A stretch of DNA of 64,000 nucleotides from Albimonas marina (GCF_029223255.1 NZ_JARHUC010000004.1:62001-126000), one strand, 5' to 3'; numbered from the stretch's first letter, positions 52,530 to 60,895 are shown. Made by a program: numbers and translations. The notes: generated by a model from the sequence alone, not told the origin.

Positions 52530-53144
52530 ATGAGCGCTCCCGCCCGCGCCCCCGCCGAGAGCGCCCGCGAGCTGGAGGCGGAGATCGCCGCCTGCCGCGC
52601 CTGCGCCGGGCGCTTCGCGGCCACCCGCACCGCCCACGCCCCGCGCCCGGTCACCCGGATCTCGACCACCGCGAAGCTGCTGATCGCGGGGCAGGCGCCG
52701 GGCGCGCGGGTCCATGCCTCGGGCCTGCCCTTCGACGACCGCTCGGGCGACCGGCTGCGGGACTGGCTGGGGATCGACCGGCCGACCTTCTACGACCGCG
52801 ACCGGGTGGCGATCCTGCCCATGGCCTTCTGCTTTCCCGGCTACGACGCGCGCGGCGCCGACCTGCCGCCGCCGCCGCTCTGCGCGGAGCTCTGGCGCGC
52901 GCGGGCGCTGGCGGCGATGCCGCAGGTGGAGCTGACGCTGCTGATCGGCGCCCATGCGCAGGCCTGGGCGCTGAACGGGAAACGCCCTCTCACCCAGCGG
53001 GTGCGGGACTGGCGCGATCACCTGCCCCATCTTATTCCCATGCCCCACCCCAGCTGGCGCAACACCGGCTGGCTGCGCCGCAACCCCTGGTTCGAGGAGG
53101 AGCTGGTCCCATGGCTGCGCGCCCGCGTCTCCGAGCTGCTCTGA
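52530..53144 (+). CDS. Uracil-DNA glycosylase family protein
   Basis: This 204-residue protein belongs to the UDG superfamily that removes damaged bases (uracil, hypoxanthine) from DNA. It starts with LEAEIAACRACAGRF (a four-Cys-type region reduced to two), then LLIAGQAPGARVHASGLPFDDRSGDRLRDWLGIDR, which contains the GxxPG and active-site region of the family. TFYDRDRVAILPMAFCFPGYDARGADLPP and the C-terminal motif PMPHPSWRNTGWLRRNPWFEEELVPWLR follow. The missing Fe-S cysteines distinguish it from families 4 and 5, so the exact family is uncertain. It overlaps the alpha/beta hydrolase by 34 bases. Confidence 0.82.
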   Translation: MSAPARAPAESARELEAEIAACRACAGRFAATRTAHAPRPVTRISTTAKLLIAGQAPGARVHASGLPFDDRSGDRLRDWLGIDRPTFYDRDRVAILPMAFCFPGYDARGADLPPPPLCAELWRARALAAMPQVELTLLIGAHAQAWALNGKRPLTQRVRDWRDHLPHLIPMPHPSWRNTGWLRRNPWFEEELVPWLRARVSELL

Positions 53145-54091
53145 GCGCGCTCGGCTTCGGCCTCGCCGTCTCGGCCTGCGCGCCGGGGCCGACGACGCCG
53201 GCCTTCCTCGACGGCCTGCTGACCGGGGCCGAGGACGGGCAGGCGATCGTCACCCCCCGCGGCCCGCTGGCCCTGTCGGTCTGGACGGCGGAGCGGCCGC
53301 GCGCGGCGCTGCTGGCGCTGCACGGCTACGGCGACTACGGCCCCTCGACCTTCGGGGAGGCGGCGAAGAACTGGTCGGCGCGGGGCATCGAGGTCTACGC
53401 CTACGACCAGCGCGGCTTCGGGCGCAACGGCTCCAACCGGCGCTGGCCGGGGGAGGCGGCGTTGATCGAGGACCTGGAGGCCGCTGCAAGGGACGTGCAG
53501 GCGCGCCGCCCCGACCTGCCGCTGTTCGTGGCCGGCCACTCGATGGGCGGCGGCGTGGCGCTGGCGGCGGCGGGGGAGGGGCGGCTGCCCGGCGTCGCGG
53601 GGCTGGTGCTGCTCGCGCCCGCCGTCTGGGGCGGCGACACGCTGAACCCGCTGTTCCGCGCCTCGGCCTGGACCGCGGCGCAGGTGATGCCCGACCAGCG
53701 CTTCTCGGCCCGCGCCAGCCCGGTGACGATCTACCCCTCCGACAACATGGAGATGCTGCGCGCTCTCTCGGCCGATCCGCTGCACTACGCCAACCCCTCC
53801 TCGCGGGAGTTCCTGGGCCTGATCCGGCTGATGGACCGCGCCTACGCGGCCGCGCCGCAGGACCGGCTGGACACGCTGGTGGTGCAGGGCGCCCACGACC
53901 AGGTGGTGCCCGAGCGCAGCGTGCGCGCCGCCTTCGAGCGCCTGCCGGGGCCCAAGGAGTTCGCCTACGTCTCCACCGGCTGGCACATGCTGCTGCGCGA
54001 CCTGGAGGCGGCCGAGGTCCACCGCATCGTCGGCGACTGGATCCTGGCGCGGGCCCTGCCGCCGACCGAGGCCGCGGCGCTCTCCGACTGA
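53111..54091 (+). CDS. Alpha/beta hydrolase, probable lipoprotein (monoacylglycerol lipase-like)
   Basis: This 326-residue protein has a signal sequence ending in a lipobox (LAVSAC, Cys ~23), so it is probably a lipoprotein. The hydrolase core carries the oxyanion/entry LALHGYGDYG, the nucleophile elbow GHSMGGGVALA, the acid residue in QGAHDQVVPE and the His in STGWHMLLRDL, which completes the Ser-Asp-His triad. FYGYDQRGFGRNG-like text (YAYDQRGFGRNGSNRRWPG) is typical of monoacylglycerol lipases. It overlaps the uracil-DNA glycosylase by 34 bases, suggesting coupled translation. The substrate is unknown. Confidence 0.85.
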   Translation: MAARPRLRAALSALGFGLAVSACAPGPTTPAFLDGLLTGAEDGQAIVTPRGPLALSVWTAERPRAALLALHGYGDYGPSTFGEAAKNWSARGIEVYAYDQRGFGRNGSNRRWPGEAALIEDLEAAARDVQARRPDLPLFVAGHSMGGGVALAAAGEGRLPGVAGLVLLAPAVWGGDTLNPLFRASAWTAAQVMPDQRFSARASPVTIYPSDNMEMLRALSADPLHYANPSSREFLGLIRLMDRAYAAAPQDRLDTLVVQGAHDQVVPERSVRAAFERLPGPKEFAYVSTGWHMLLRDLEAAEVHRIVGDWILARALPPTEAAALSD

Positions 54092-54225
54092 GCGCGGCCC
54101 GGGGGCGGCGCCCGCCCCCCTCCGCGTCGCGGCATGCCATTGACCCCCGCCCTGCGACGGTCGAAAGGAACCGCGCAGGGCGCGCCGGCGCCCCGCCCCC
54201 GGACCCGCCGCCAGGAGACGCCCCG

Positions 54226-55044
54226 ATGACCGACGCGCCCGAAACCCCGCTCGACCGCGCCATGCGCCTGGCCGGGGGGGACGTCGCCGACGGGCGGGTG
54301 GTGGACGCGCTGCTGAACGCGCGCCTGTGCCTGCTGCTGAAGGAGGCGCCGGGCGAGGACGGCGCGCTGTCGCCGCTGATGCTGGAGCTCGAGGCCGGCC
54401 CCACCGCGCTCGCCTTCGACGACGAGGCGCGGCTGGCGGCCTTCGGCGGCGGTGAGGACTATGCCGAGGTGCCGGGCCGCGCCCTGATCGGGATGCTGGC
54501 GGGGCAGGGCGTGAACCTCGCGGTCAACCCCGGCGTCGCCCCCTCGGAGCTGTTCCACGGGGCCGAGGCGCTGGACTGGATGGCCCAGGTCTCGGCGGCC
54601 GAGGCGCAGGGCGCCGAGGGGCGGATCGAGGCGCTCTCGGCCCCCCGCGGCGCCTCGGAGGCGCTGATCTCGGCGCTCGACGTGAAGCTGGCGGCGCTGG
54701 GCGCGTGGCTGTCGGAGGCCTGGCTGGTCACCGCCGCGACGCCCGAGGGCCCGCGCCTCGCCCTGGCGCTGGCCGAGCGGGAGACGGGCGCCCCCCAGGC
54801 CGGCCGCGCGCTGGAGGCCGCCGCCGAGGCGCGCCGCCGCGCCGTGGTGCTGGCCGTGTCTGAAAGCGCCCGCCTCGCCGACCCGGAGACGTCGCTCGAG
54901 GTGTTCTTCGCCCCCGCCGACGCCCCGGCGCTGGCCGCCGCCCGCCGCACGGGCCTGGGCTTCGAGATCCCCGAGCCCGAGGCCCCCGCCGTCCCCGGCG
55001 CCGCCCCCGGCATGGACCCCAGCCGCCCCCCGAAGCTGCGCTGA
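54226..55044 (+). CDS. SseB-like protein
   Basis: This 272-residue acidic, Ala-rich protein has a DALLNARLCLLLKEAP...LSPLMLELEAGPTALAFDDEARLAAFGGGEDYAEVPGRALIGMLAGQGVNLAVNPGVAPSELFHGAEALDWM block, which matches the SseB N-terminal domain (PF07179). The ALAFDDEARLAAF and LNPGV..SELF phrases are diagnostic. The C-terminal half has no motif and ends in a Pro-rich tail. SseB in E. coli is linked to serine-enhancing stress phenotypes, but here the function is unknown. AGGAGACG precedes the ATG. Confidence 0.75.
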   Translation: MTDAPETPLDRAMRLAGGDVADGRVVDALLNARLCLLLKEAPGEDGALSPLMLELEAGPTALAFDDEARLAAFGGGEDYAEVPGRALIGMLAGQGVNLAVNPGVAPSELFHGAEALDWMAQVSAAEAQGAEGRIEALSAPRGASEALISALDVKLAALGAWLSEAWLVTAATPEGPRLALALAERETGAPQAGRALEAAAEARRRAVVLAVSESARLADPETSLEVFFAPADAPALAAARRTGLGFEIPEPEAPAVPGAAPGMDPSRPPKLR

Positions 55045-55070
55045 CCCCCCGCCTCGCGCCCTCCCGCGGA

Positions 55071-55140
55071 GGCGCCGCGTCGGGTCTCGCGCCCGTGGGG
55101 GGCGTGGCTCCCGCGGCGCGGGGCAGGCGTCGCGCGTGGG
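55071..55140 (+). repeat. Partial copy (left module) of the dispersed repeat
   Basis: GGCGCCGCGTCGGG (55071-55084) is identical to the start of the repeat at 59082. The following TCTCGCGCCCGTGG and CCCGCGGCGCGGGGC align with the same module there. The hairpin module is absent. The rest of the 55045-55277 gap has no gene. Confidence 0.55.
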
Positions 55141-55195
55141 GCGAGGGCGCGGCCGCACGCAGCGGACCCTGACCGGCGGGCGCAGGCCCGGCCGG

Positions 55196-55228
55196 AAATG
55201 CAGAAGGCCGCGCCCTCGGGCGCGGCCT
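55196..55228 (-). terminator. Intrinsic terminator of the polysaccharide export gene
   Basis: AGGCCGCGCCC/GGGCGCGGCCT (55205-55215 with 55218-55228), a perfect 11-bp stem, is followed on the minus strand by TCTGCATTTCC. Confidence 0.75.
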
Positions 55229-55277
55229 CCGCCACTTGCGGTCCGGGGATCGGCGGGCCCGCAGGCCCGCCGCCCGA

Positions 55278-56837
55278 TCAGTTGGCGGCGTTGGCCAGCG
55301 AGGCGGCCTGGCCGATCAGGTTCGGCACCAGCTGGTTGATCACGCGGCCCCAGGAGGTCACCGGCTGCTCGGCCACGAAGACGATGTCGTTCGGGCGCAT
55401 CTCGAACAGGGTGGCCGTGGTCAGCATCGCGGCGTTCGAGGCGTCGAGGTGATAGGCCGTCACCGCCCCCGGCGCCGCGGGCGTCAGGTTCTGGCGCAGG
55501 ACGTAGATCTCCTCGTAGTCGGCGAACTGGATCGTCAGGCCCGCCTCGCCCAGCAGGACGTCCGCCAGGTTCGCCCGGCTCTCGAACGGCAGGGGCGAGC
55601 GCACGACCTGCTTCACCTCGCCCGCGACGTAGACGTAGTCGCGGCGCACCGCGCCCAGCTCCAGCCGGTCGCGGAAGGCCTGGCGCTGGGCCAGAACCTC
55701 GTCGCGCAGGTCGTTGTTGCGCTGCAGCTCGTACTGGGCGATCTGCACCCGCATCTGGTTGAGCTGCTGGCGAAGCTGGGCCTTGCGCAGCTCGAAGTCG
55801 GCCAGGGTCACGGCGTACTGGGCGTCGTCGATCTCGGCCCGGCGCTTCTGGAACTCGAACTCCCGCTCCTGCAGCTGGAACTGCCGCAGGCGCAGCTGCT
55901 CCTCGAAATAGGCGCGGGCCTGGGTGACGTCGTAGTCGGCGTCCACGAAGATCGCGTCGCCGTCCTCGAGCAGGACGTCGTTGAGCGAGTCGGTCCCGTA
56001 GAGCGAGCGCACCGGCGCCTGGTAGACCTGGCCGTCGCGGAACAGGCGCACCACGGCGTAGTCCAGGTCCTCGGAGTTGACGCCGCCGGCGAGCTGCAGG
56101 GCTTCGGTCAGCTTCAGGGGCTTGAGGCTGATCGGCTCGACCTGCGGGTTGCGCACCGCGCCGCCGACCGAGACGCGCTGCGAGTTGAACTCGGCGATCT
56201 CGAGCGAGAAGGACGGGTCGAGGCGCTGGGCGACGAGGGCCTGGAAGATCTCGGCCTCCGCCTCCTCGATGGTCATGCCGGCGATCTGCACGCGGCCGAC
56301 GTCGGGAATGGCGATCGCGCCGTCGTCCTGCACCACGTAACCCTGCCGGGAGGACTGGGCGTTGAGCAGCGAGGGCACGTCCTCGAGCGTGGCGCCCGAG
56401 GTGTTGGTCGACAGCAGCACCACGTCCGACACGCCGATGCGGTAGGGCGTCGGCTCGGTCGGGGCGGGCAGGTTCACCGGAACCTCGGAGGCCGGCGGCT
56501 GCAGCGCGGTGGCGGTCGGCGGAAGCTCGAACTCGGGCCCGGAGGCGGTGGACACGGAGTCGATGCTCGGCAGCGCGGGCATCGAGACGTTGCCGGCGCC
56601 GATGCGGCCCGGCGCGCCCACCGGCTGCGGCCGGAAGGAATCGGGCAGGCGCTGCGGGACGTAGGCGGTCAGATTCGCCTCCATCGCCGTTTCGAAGGTC
56701 ATCGGAATCACCTGGACGTCCGTGGTGGCGTCCGAGGCGAAGCCGCGCCCGTCCCCCTCTTCGTAGACGTGGGGCGCGGTGTAGACGAGACCGCAGCCTC
56801 CCAGCGCCAGAACCGCGAGAACGGCGTGAACCCTCAT
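55278..56837 (-). CDS. Polysaccharide export lipoprotein (Wza-like) with a long coiled-coil insertion
   Basis: This 519-residue lipoprotein (signal VLAVLALGG-C; lipobox LGGC, Cys ~15) has a Poly_export domain (PYRIGVSDVVLLSTNTS, GYVVQDDGAIAIPDVGRVQIAGMTIEEAEAEIFQALVAQRLDP). Then come SLBB domains (RVSVGGAVRNPQVEPISLKPLKLTEALQLAGG and VYVAGEVKQVVRSPLPFESRANLADVLLGEAG). Between the SLBB domains, about residues 290-370, lies an extended coiled coil with R/E/L/Q heptads (EEQLRLRQFQLQEREFEFQKRR). It builds the outer-membrane polysaccharide channel. The start at 56837 has a ribosome site and gives the lipobox; the longer frame is a frame extension only. A sugar transferase is divergent upstream. 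Confidence 0.88.
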   Translation of the reverse strand: MRVHAVLAVLALGGCGLVYTAPHVYEEGDGRGFASDATTDVQVIPMTFETAMEANLTAYVPQRLPDSFRPQPVGAPGRIGAGNVSMPALPSIDSVSTASGPEFELPPTATALQPPASEVPVNLPAPTEPTPYRIGVSDVVLLSTNTSGATLEDVPSLLNAQSSRQGYVVQDDGAIAIPDVGRVQIAGMTIEEAEAEIFQALVAQRLDPSFSLEIAEFNSQRVSVGGAVRNPQVEPISLKPLKLTEALQLAGGVNSEDLDYAVVRLFRDGQVYQAPVRSLYGTDSLNDVLLEDGDAIFVDADYDVTQARAYFEEQLRLRQFQLQEREFEFQKRRAEIDDAQYAVTLADFELRKAQLRQQLNQMRVQIAQYELQRNNDLRDEVLAQRQAFRDRLELGAVRRDYVYVAGEVKQVVRSPLPFESRANLADVLLGEAGLTIQFADYEEIYVLRQNLTPAAPGAVTAYHLDASNAAMLTTATLFEMRPNDIVFVAEQPVTSWGRVINQLVPNLIGQAASLANAAN

Positions 56838-57013
56838 TGGCGAGCCCCTCTTGTTTGTGCTGCGCCGCAACAATCGGCGCCCCTCGGACGCGAACCGGTG
56901 TTAGCACCGCATCCGACTGGCGTTAAGGCGGAATCCTGAGAAATGGGATCGACAAGGGCGGCCTGAGGCAATCCGGCCGCATCGTTCAGACAGCATTAAC
57001 GCAAAATTTTCCA

Positions 57014-57042
57014 TTGAGTTCACACAGCGAAAACCCAATACT
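57014..57042 (+). promoter_or_regulatory. Promoter of the second sugar transferase gene
   Basis: TTGAGT (57014-57019) and AATACT (57037-57042) are spaced by 17 bases; transcription would start near 57049. The surrounding 56990-57040 is AT-rich and is the divergent regulatory region with the export lipoprotein gene. Confidence 0.65.
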
Positions 57043-57116
57043 GGCTGCGTGTGTGAGGGATGGCCCGGCATCCGAAGGTTCCGGGCGACGTGCCGGCCGG
57101 TCCGTGGGGACCGGGT

Positions 57117-57827
57117 ATGAGTGGGGATATGATGAAGCATGTGAATGCCGACGATCACTTCTATGCTGCGGACGCGTTGTCGCCCCGCAGGTCGTTCGCG
57201 TCCGTTCGCGGCGTGTACGAGGCCGGCGGCAAGCGTCTGCTGGATTTCGTGATCGCCCTGGCGCTGGTTCCGATCGTGGCGCCGGTGGTCTTCGGCCTGG
57301 CCGCGATGGTCTGGGCCCGCGACGGGGGCGCGCCGTTCTTCGGCCATGTGCGCACCGGCCGGAACGGAAAACCGTTCCGTTGCTGGAAGATCCGCACCAT
57401 GGTCCGCGACGCGCAGGAGCGGCTGGCCCGCCACCTCGAGGAGAACCCCGAGGCCGCGGCGGAGTGGGCCGCCACCCGCAAGCTGACCGACGATCCGCGG
57501 ATCACCCGGGTCGGCGCCTTCCTGCGCAAGACCTCGCTCGACGAGCTTCCGCAGCTGTGGAACGTGCTGAAGGGCGAGATGTCCTTCGTCGGTCCGCGCC
57601 CGGTGCCCGAGGACGAGCTCAACGACCTCTACGGCCCGGCCCGCACCGTCTACTGCGCCATGAAGCCGGGAATCACCGGCCTGTGGCAGGTGTCGGGGCG
57701 CAACGACGTCAGCTACGCCCAGCGGGTCTCGCTCGACATCGAGTACCTGCGGCGGATGGCCCCGGGCTTCGACCTGTGGGTGATGCTGCGCACCGCCCTG
57801 GTCATCGTGCGGCCCACCGGCCGCTGA
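57117..57827 (+). CDS. Priming sugar-phosphate transferase (ExoY/WcaJ-like), copy 2
   Basis: This enzyme of about 236 residues is close in sequence to the copy at 44433. It has a single N-terminal helix (LLDFVIALALVPIVAPVVFGLAAMV) and the bacterial sugar transferase core: APFFGHVRTGRNGKPFRCWKIRTM, DPRITRVGAFLRKTSLDELPQLWN, GEMSFVGPRPVPEDEL and KPGITGLWQVSGRND. It should charge undecaprenyl phosphate with the first sugar. ATGs at 57060, 57117 and 57129 are in frame; 57060 lies only about 11 bases after the predicted transcription start. A strong terminator separates it from the glycosyltransferase. Confidence 0.9.
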   Translation: MSGDMMKHVNADDHFYAADALSPRRSFASVRGVYEAGGKRLLDFVIALALVPIVAPVVFGLAAMVWARDGGAPFFGHVRTGRNGKPFRCWKIRTMVRDAQERLARHLEENPEAAAEWAATRKLTDDPRITRVGAFLRKTSLDELPQLWNVLKGEMSFVGPRPVPEDELNDLYGPARTVYCAMKPGITGLWQVSGRNDVSYAQRVSLDIEYLRRMAPGFDLWVMLRTALVIVRPTGR

Positions 57828-57868
57828 CCCCATTCGGCGCCGCCGCGACCTCGCGGCGAGGCCCGTCC

Positions 57869-57895
57869 GCCGGAGCCCTCGGCTCCGGCGTTTTC
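57869..57895 (+). terminator. Intrinsic terminator after the sugar transferase
   Basis: CGCCGGAGCC/GGCTCCGGCG (57869-57878 with 57882-57891), a perfect 10-bp stem with a 3-base loop, is followed by TTTTCATTT. Confidence 0.92.
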
Positions 57896-57921
57896 ATTTC
57901 CGAACGAGGGAACAAACGCGC

Positions 57922-59061
57922 ATGCGCGTCGCCATCATCCACTATTGGCTGGTCGGGATGCGGGGCGGGGAGCGGGTGCTCGAACAGCTCTGCCTGATGT
58001 TTCCGGACGCCGACATCTACACCCATGTCTGCGACCGCGAGAAGATCAGCCCCTTGCTGCGGCGCCACAGGATCCGCGAGACCTTCATCGCGAAGCTCCC
58101 GGGCGCGAAGAAGCATTACCAGAAATACCTGCCCCTGATGCCCTACGCGCTCGAGCAGCTGGACCTGTCTTCTTACGACCTGGTGCTTAGTTCCGAAAGC
58201 GGACCGGCCAAGGGGGTGATCTGCAACCCCGACACGCCGCACCTGTGCTACACGCATTCGCCCATGCGGTATATCTGGGACCAGTACCACGCCTACCGCG
58301 AGGGGCTGAGCTGGCCGATGCGGATGATGTGGACCGTGGTCAGCCACAAGCTGCGGATCTGGGACGTGGCCGCCGCGAACCGGGTGGACCGCTACGTCGC
58401 CAACTCCTCCTTCGTGGCGCGGCGCGTGATGCGCTGCTGGGGGCGGGAGGCGGACGTGGTGCACCCGCCCGTGGACCTCGACGCCTACCGGCCCGCGCCT
58501 GCGCTGGGGCCCGATGCGCCCTACCTGTTCCTGTCCGAGCTCGTCCCCTACAAGCGCGCGGACCTCGCCATCGAGGCCTGCCGGCTGCTGGGCCGGCGGC
58601 TGAAGATCGTGGGCTCGGGCCCGGAGATGGAGCGGCTGAAGAAGCTGGCCGGGCCGGGCGTCGAGTTCCTGGGACGCGTGCCCGACGGCGAGATGCGCGC
58701 CCTCTACCAGTCCTGCCGCGCCCTGCTGTTCCCGGGCGTCGAGGACTTCGGCATCGTGCCGCTGGAGGCGATGGCCTGCGGCCGCCCGGTGATCGCCTAC
58801 GGCCGGGGCGGCGCGCTGGACACGGTGAAGGAGGGCGTCTCGGGCCTGCTCTTCGACGCCCAGACCGCCGAGAGCCTCGCCGACGCCATGCGCCGCTTCG
58901 AGACGGAGATGGAGCCGGGCCTCGACCCCGAGCGCGTCGCGGCCCACGCCGCGGGCTTCGGCCCCGAGACCTACCGCGCCGGCATGTGGGCCGCCATCCG
59001 CCGCATGGCCCCCGAGCTGGGCCTGCCCGAGGCCCCGCCCGAGGTCGCCCAGGCCGCCTGA
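57922..59061 (+). CDS. GT4-family glycosyltransferase
   Basis: This 379-residue GT-B enzyme has the N-terminal half with HYWLVGMRGGERVLEQLCLMFPDADIYTHV, DLVLSSESGPAKGVICNPDTPHLCYTHSPMRYIWDQYHAY and the donor-binding C-terminal half LFLSELVPYKRADLAIEAC, LKIVGSGPEMERLKKL, FLGRVPDGEMRALYQSCRALLFPGVEDFGIVPLEAMACGRPVIAYGRGGALDTV. The E-x7-E motif is FGIVPLEA. It adds a sugar to a lipid-linked glycan and fits the polysaccharide locus. It starts 95 bases after the sugar transferase but behind a terminator, so it likely has its own promoter or partial read-through. Confidence 0.92.
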   Translation: MRVAIIHYWLVGMRGGERVLEQLCLMFPDADIYTHVCDREKISPLLRRHRIRETFIAKLPGAKKHYQKYLPLMPYALEQLDLSSYDLVLSSESGPAKGVICNPDTPHLCYTHSPMRYIWDQYHAYREGLSWPMRMMWTVVSHKLRIWDVAAANRVDRYVANSSFVARRVMRCWGREADVVHPPVDLDAYRPAPALGPDAPYLFLSELVPYKRADLAIEACRLLGRRLKIVGSGPEMERLKKLAGPGVEFLGRVPDGEMRALYQSCRALLFPGVEDFGIVPLEAMACGRPVIAYGRGGALDTVKEGVSGLLFDAQTAESLADAMRRFETEMEPGLDPERVAAHAAGFGPETYRAGMWAAIRRMAPELGLPEAPPEVAQAA

Positions 59062-59081
59062 GCCTGCGCCCCCGGCGGGCG

Positions 59082-59344
59082 GGCGCCGCGTCGGGCCTCG
59101 CGCCCGGGGCGGGCCGTCCGCCCGCGGCGCAGGGGCGGGGGCGGCGCCGTGGGGGCGCCGTTTCTCCGGCGCGGCGTGGGGAAGACCTCCGGCGTCGCGG
59201 CGTCTTCAGGGATTTTCGCCGTTTGCTGAGACGGCCGGCAGGGCCGGCCTCTGGCGAGCGTGCGGCGAGTCGGGCCGCGCCTCAAGGCCAAGCCCGGCTT
59301 CGCCGGGTCGCTGCGCGAGCCTTGACCCGCGGCCCGACTCGCCA
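59082..59344 (+). repeat. Dispersed structured repeat, copy B
   Basis: This is homologous to copy A at 26523-26779. The left module begins GGCGCCGCGTCGGG; a GAAGACCTCCGGC block and an identical run starting TGCTGAGACGGCCGGC follow. The right module folds with arms 59264-59288 and 59319-59343 (23 of 25 paired) around the inner stem GCCCGGC-TTC-GCCGGGT. Relative to copy A, inner-stem base pairs swap between C-G and G-C and one outer pair changes T-A to C-G, so pairing is kept while sequence changes. No gene is supported anywhere in 59062-59523. Confidence 0.72.
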
Positions 59345-59523
59345 TCGCGTCCCTGCGTCCGACCCTGCAAGAGCTTGAGCCTGCCGGCGCGACGCGCCCC
59401 GGGCTCGGCCTGGGGCTTCTCCCGAGGGGGCGTCCCGGCGCTCGTCCGGTGAAAGGTTGCGCCGCGCCGTCGCGCGCCGGGATCCGAATGCAGGACGCCG
59501 TCAGGCCGGAGCGCGCGCCAGCC

Positions 59524-60276
59524 TCAGTCCGGGGCCAGCATGTAGCCCGACCCGCGCACCGTCTGCAGGTAGCGAGGCGCCTTGGGGTCGGCCTCGATCT
59601 TGCGGCGCAGGCGGGTGACCTGGACGTCCACGGCGCGCTCCTGGGCGTCGTCCATCTCGGCGAGCAGGGTCTGGCGGTCCACCGGCTCGTGCGGGGTGCG
59701 CGCGAAGATCTTCATCAGCGCGCTCTCGGTCGTGGTCAGGCGCACCTGCTCGTCGCCCCGCCACAGCTCGCCCCGCGCCACGTCGTAGCGCACCGGGCCC
59801 AGCTGCAGGGTGCGCGGCGTCTCCGGCCGCGGGCCGGCGGGCTGGGTCCGGCGCAGGATCGCGCCGATGCGCAGCAGCAGCTCCCGCGGCTCGAAGGGCT
59901 TGGCGAGGTAGTCGTCCGCCCCCGCCTCCAGCCCCGCGATCCGGTCCTCGGCCCCGCCGCGGGCGGTCAGCAGCAGGATCGGGGCGCCGAGGCTCGGGCG
60001 CACCGCGCGCGCGAAGCTGATCCCGTCCTCGCCCGGCATCATCACGTCGACCACCAGCAGGTCGAACTCCAGCCCCTCCAGCAGCCGCCTGGCATGGGCC
60101 GCATCCCGCGCCGCGGTCACGTAGAAGCCCGAGCGCGACAGGTAGCGCTTCAGCAGCGTGCGGATCCGCTCGTCGTCGTCGACCACCAGGATATGCGCGT
60201 CCGGCGCCTCCGCCGGGGCGGAGGCCGCAGGCTCGGCCGCCGGCCGCGCCGCGGGCGCGAGCATCTCGTCGTCCAT
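59524..60276 (-). CDS. petR: OmpR-type response regulator PetR
   Basis: This 250-residue two-domain regulator has a ~25-residue Ala-rich leader and a receiver with DDDE, phosphoacceptor Asp in LLVVDVMMPGEDGISF and LLLTARGGAEDRIAGLEAGADDYLAKPF. The winged helix has LTTTESALMKIFARTPHEPVDRQTLLAEMDDAQERAVDVQVTRLRRKIEADPKAPRYLQTVRGSGYML. The neighbour upstream is a MarR-type PetP, the pair first described with the cytochrome bc1 genes in Rhodobacter capsulatus. The bc1 genes petABC are not in this window. The two genes are 8 bases apart and co-transcribed. Confidence 0.88.
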   Translation of the reverse strand: MDDEMLAPAARPAAEPAASAPAEAPDAHILVVDDDERIRTLLKRYLSRSGFYVTAARDAAHARRLLEGLEFDLLVVDVMMPGEDGISFARAVRPSLGAPILLLTARGGAEDRIAGLEAGADDYLAKPFEPRELLLRIGAILRRTQPAGPRPETPRTLQLGPVRYDVARGELWRGDEQVRLTTTESALMKIFARTPHEPVDRQTLLAEMDDAQERAVDVQVTRLRRKIEADPKAPRYLQTVRGSGYMLAPD

Positions 60277-60284
60277 GCGCGCCG

Positions 60285-60872
60285 TCAGGCCCCGGCCTGG
60301 TCGTTGACCAGCGCCAGCACCGATTCGCGGCTGTCCTCGTCGATCATGTCCGCGAGCACCGTCTTGAACCCCTGAACCGCATCCGCGCCCGCCTCCATGA
60401 AGACGCGGCGCATCCGCGCATTCTGCGCATCCGACAGGCTGCGGACAAGCGCCTCGCCCTCCGCCGTCACCGTCAGCAGGCGCTGGCGACGGTCCGAGGG
60501 GCCCACGCGCTGCTCGATCATCCCGTCCTCGACCAGCTGGCGCAGCACCCGGTTCAGCGACTGCTTGGTCACCTTCAGCGTGTCCAGCAGGTCCGAGACC
60601 GACATCCCCGGCCGCCGCCACACGAAATGCAGGCAGCGGTGATGGGCGCGCCCGTAGCCGCGCGTCTCCAGCACCCGGTCCGCGTCCGCGATCATGTCGC
60701 GATAGGCGAAGAACATCAGCTCCACCCCCTGGCGGAGCTGCGCGTCGGTCAGGAACAGGAGCTGGTCGCCCCGGTTCAACCCGGCCCCGCGCACGCGGGC
60801 GGCGGACAGCCGGCCGCCCTCGGGGCGGGGGCCGGCGGAGCGGGGGCGGGTCGGGGCGTCTGAAGGGCTCAT
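60285..60872 (-). CDS. petP: MarR-family regulator PetP
   Basis: This 195-residue MarR-type winged-helix regulator has helix-wing features GYGRAHHRCLHFVWRRPGMSVSDLLDTLKVTKQSLNRVLRQLVEDGMIEQRVGPSDRRQRLLTVTAEGEALV; the DRRQRLLTVT wing is diagnostic. The Arg-rich N-terminus is ~30 residues longer than most MarR proteins. It is the first gene of petPR and is divergent from ilvE. An inverted repeat with the 13-mer TTGACTGTCCAAG lies 24 bases upstream of its start and could be its operator. Confidence 0.87.
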   Translation of the reverse strand: MSPSDAPTRPRSAGPRPEGGRLSAARVRGAGLNRGDQLLFLTDAQLRQGVELMFFAYRDMIADADRVLETRGYGRAHHRCLHFVWRRPGMSVSDLLDTLKVTKQSLNRVLRQLVEDGMIEQRVGPSDRRQRLLTVTAEGEALVRSLSDAQNARMRRVFMEAGADAVQGFKTVLADMIDEDSRESVLALVNDQAGA

Positions 60873-60895
60873 GGCGGGATTTTACGTCAGCCTTG

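Noticed and set aside
52372-52533. 53-codon ORF starting MDLNMTADPAPF, overlapping the uracil-DNA glycosylase start as ATGA
   Set aside because: The second half is Arg/Pro low complexity and no ribosome site or family motif is visible; GC-rich DNA yields such frames by chance.
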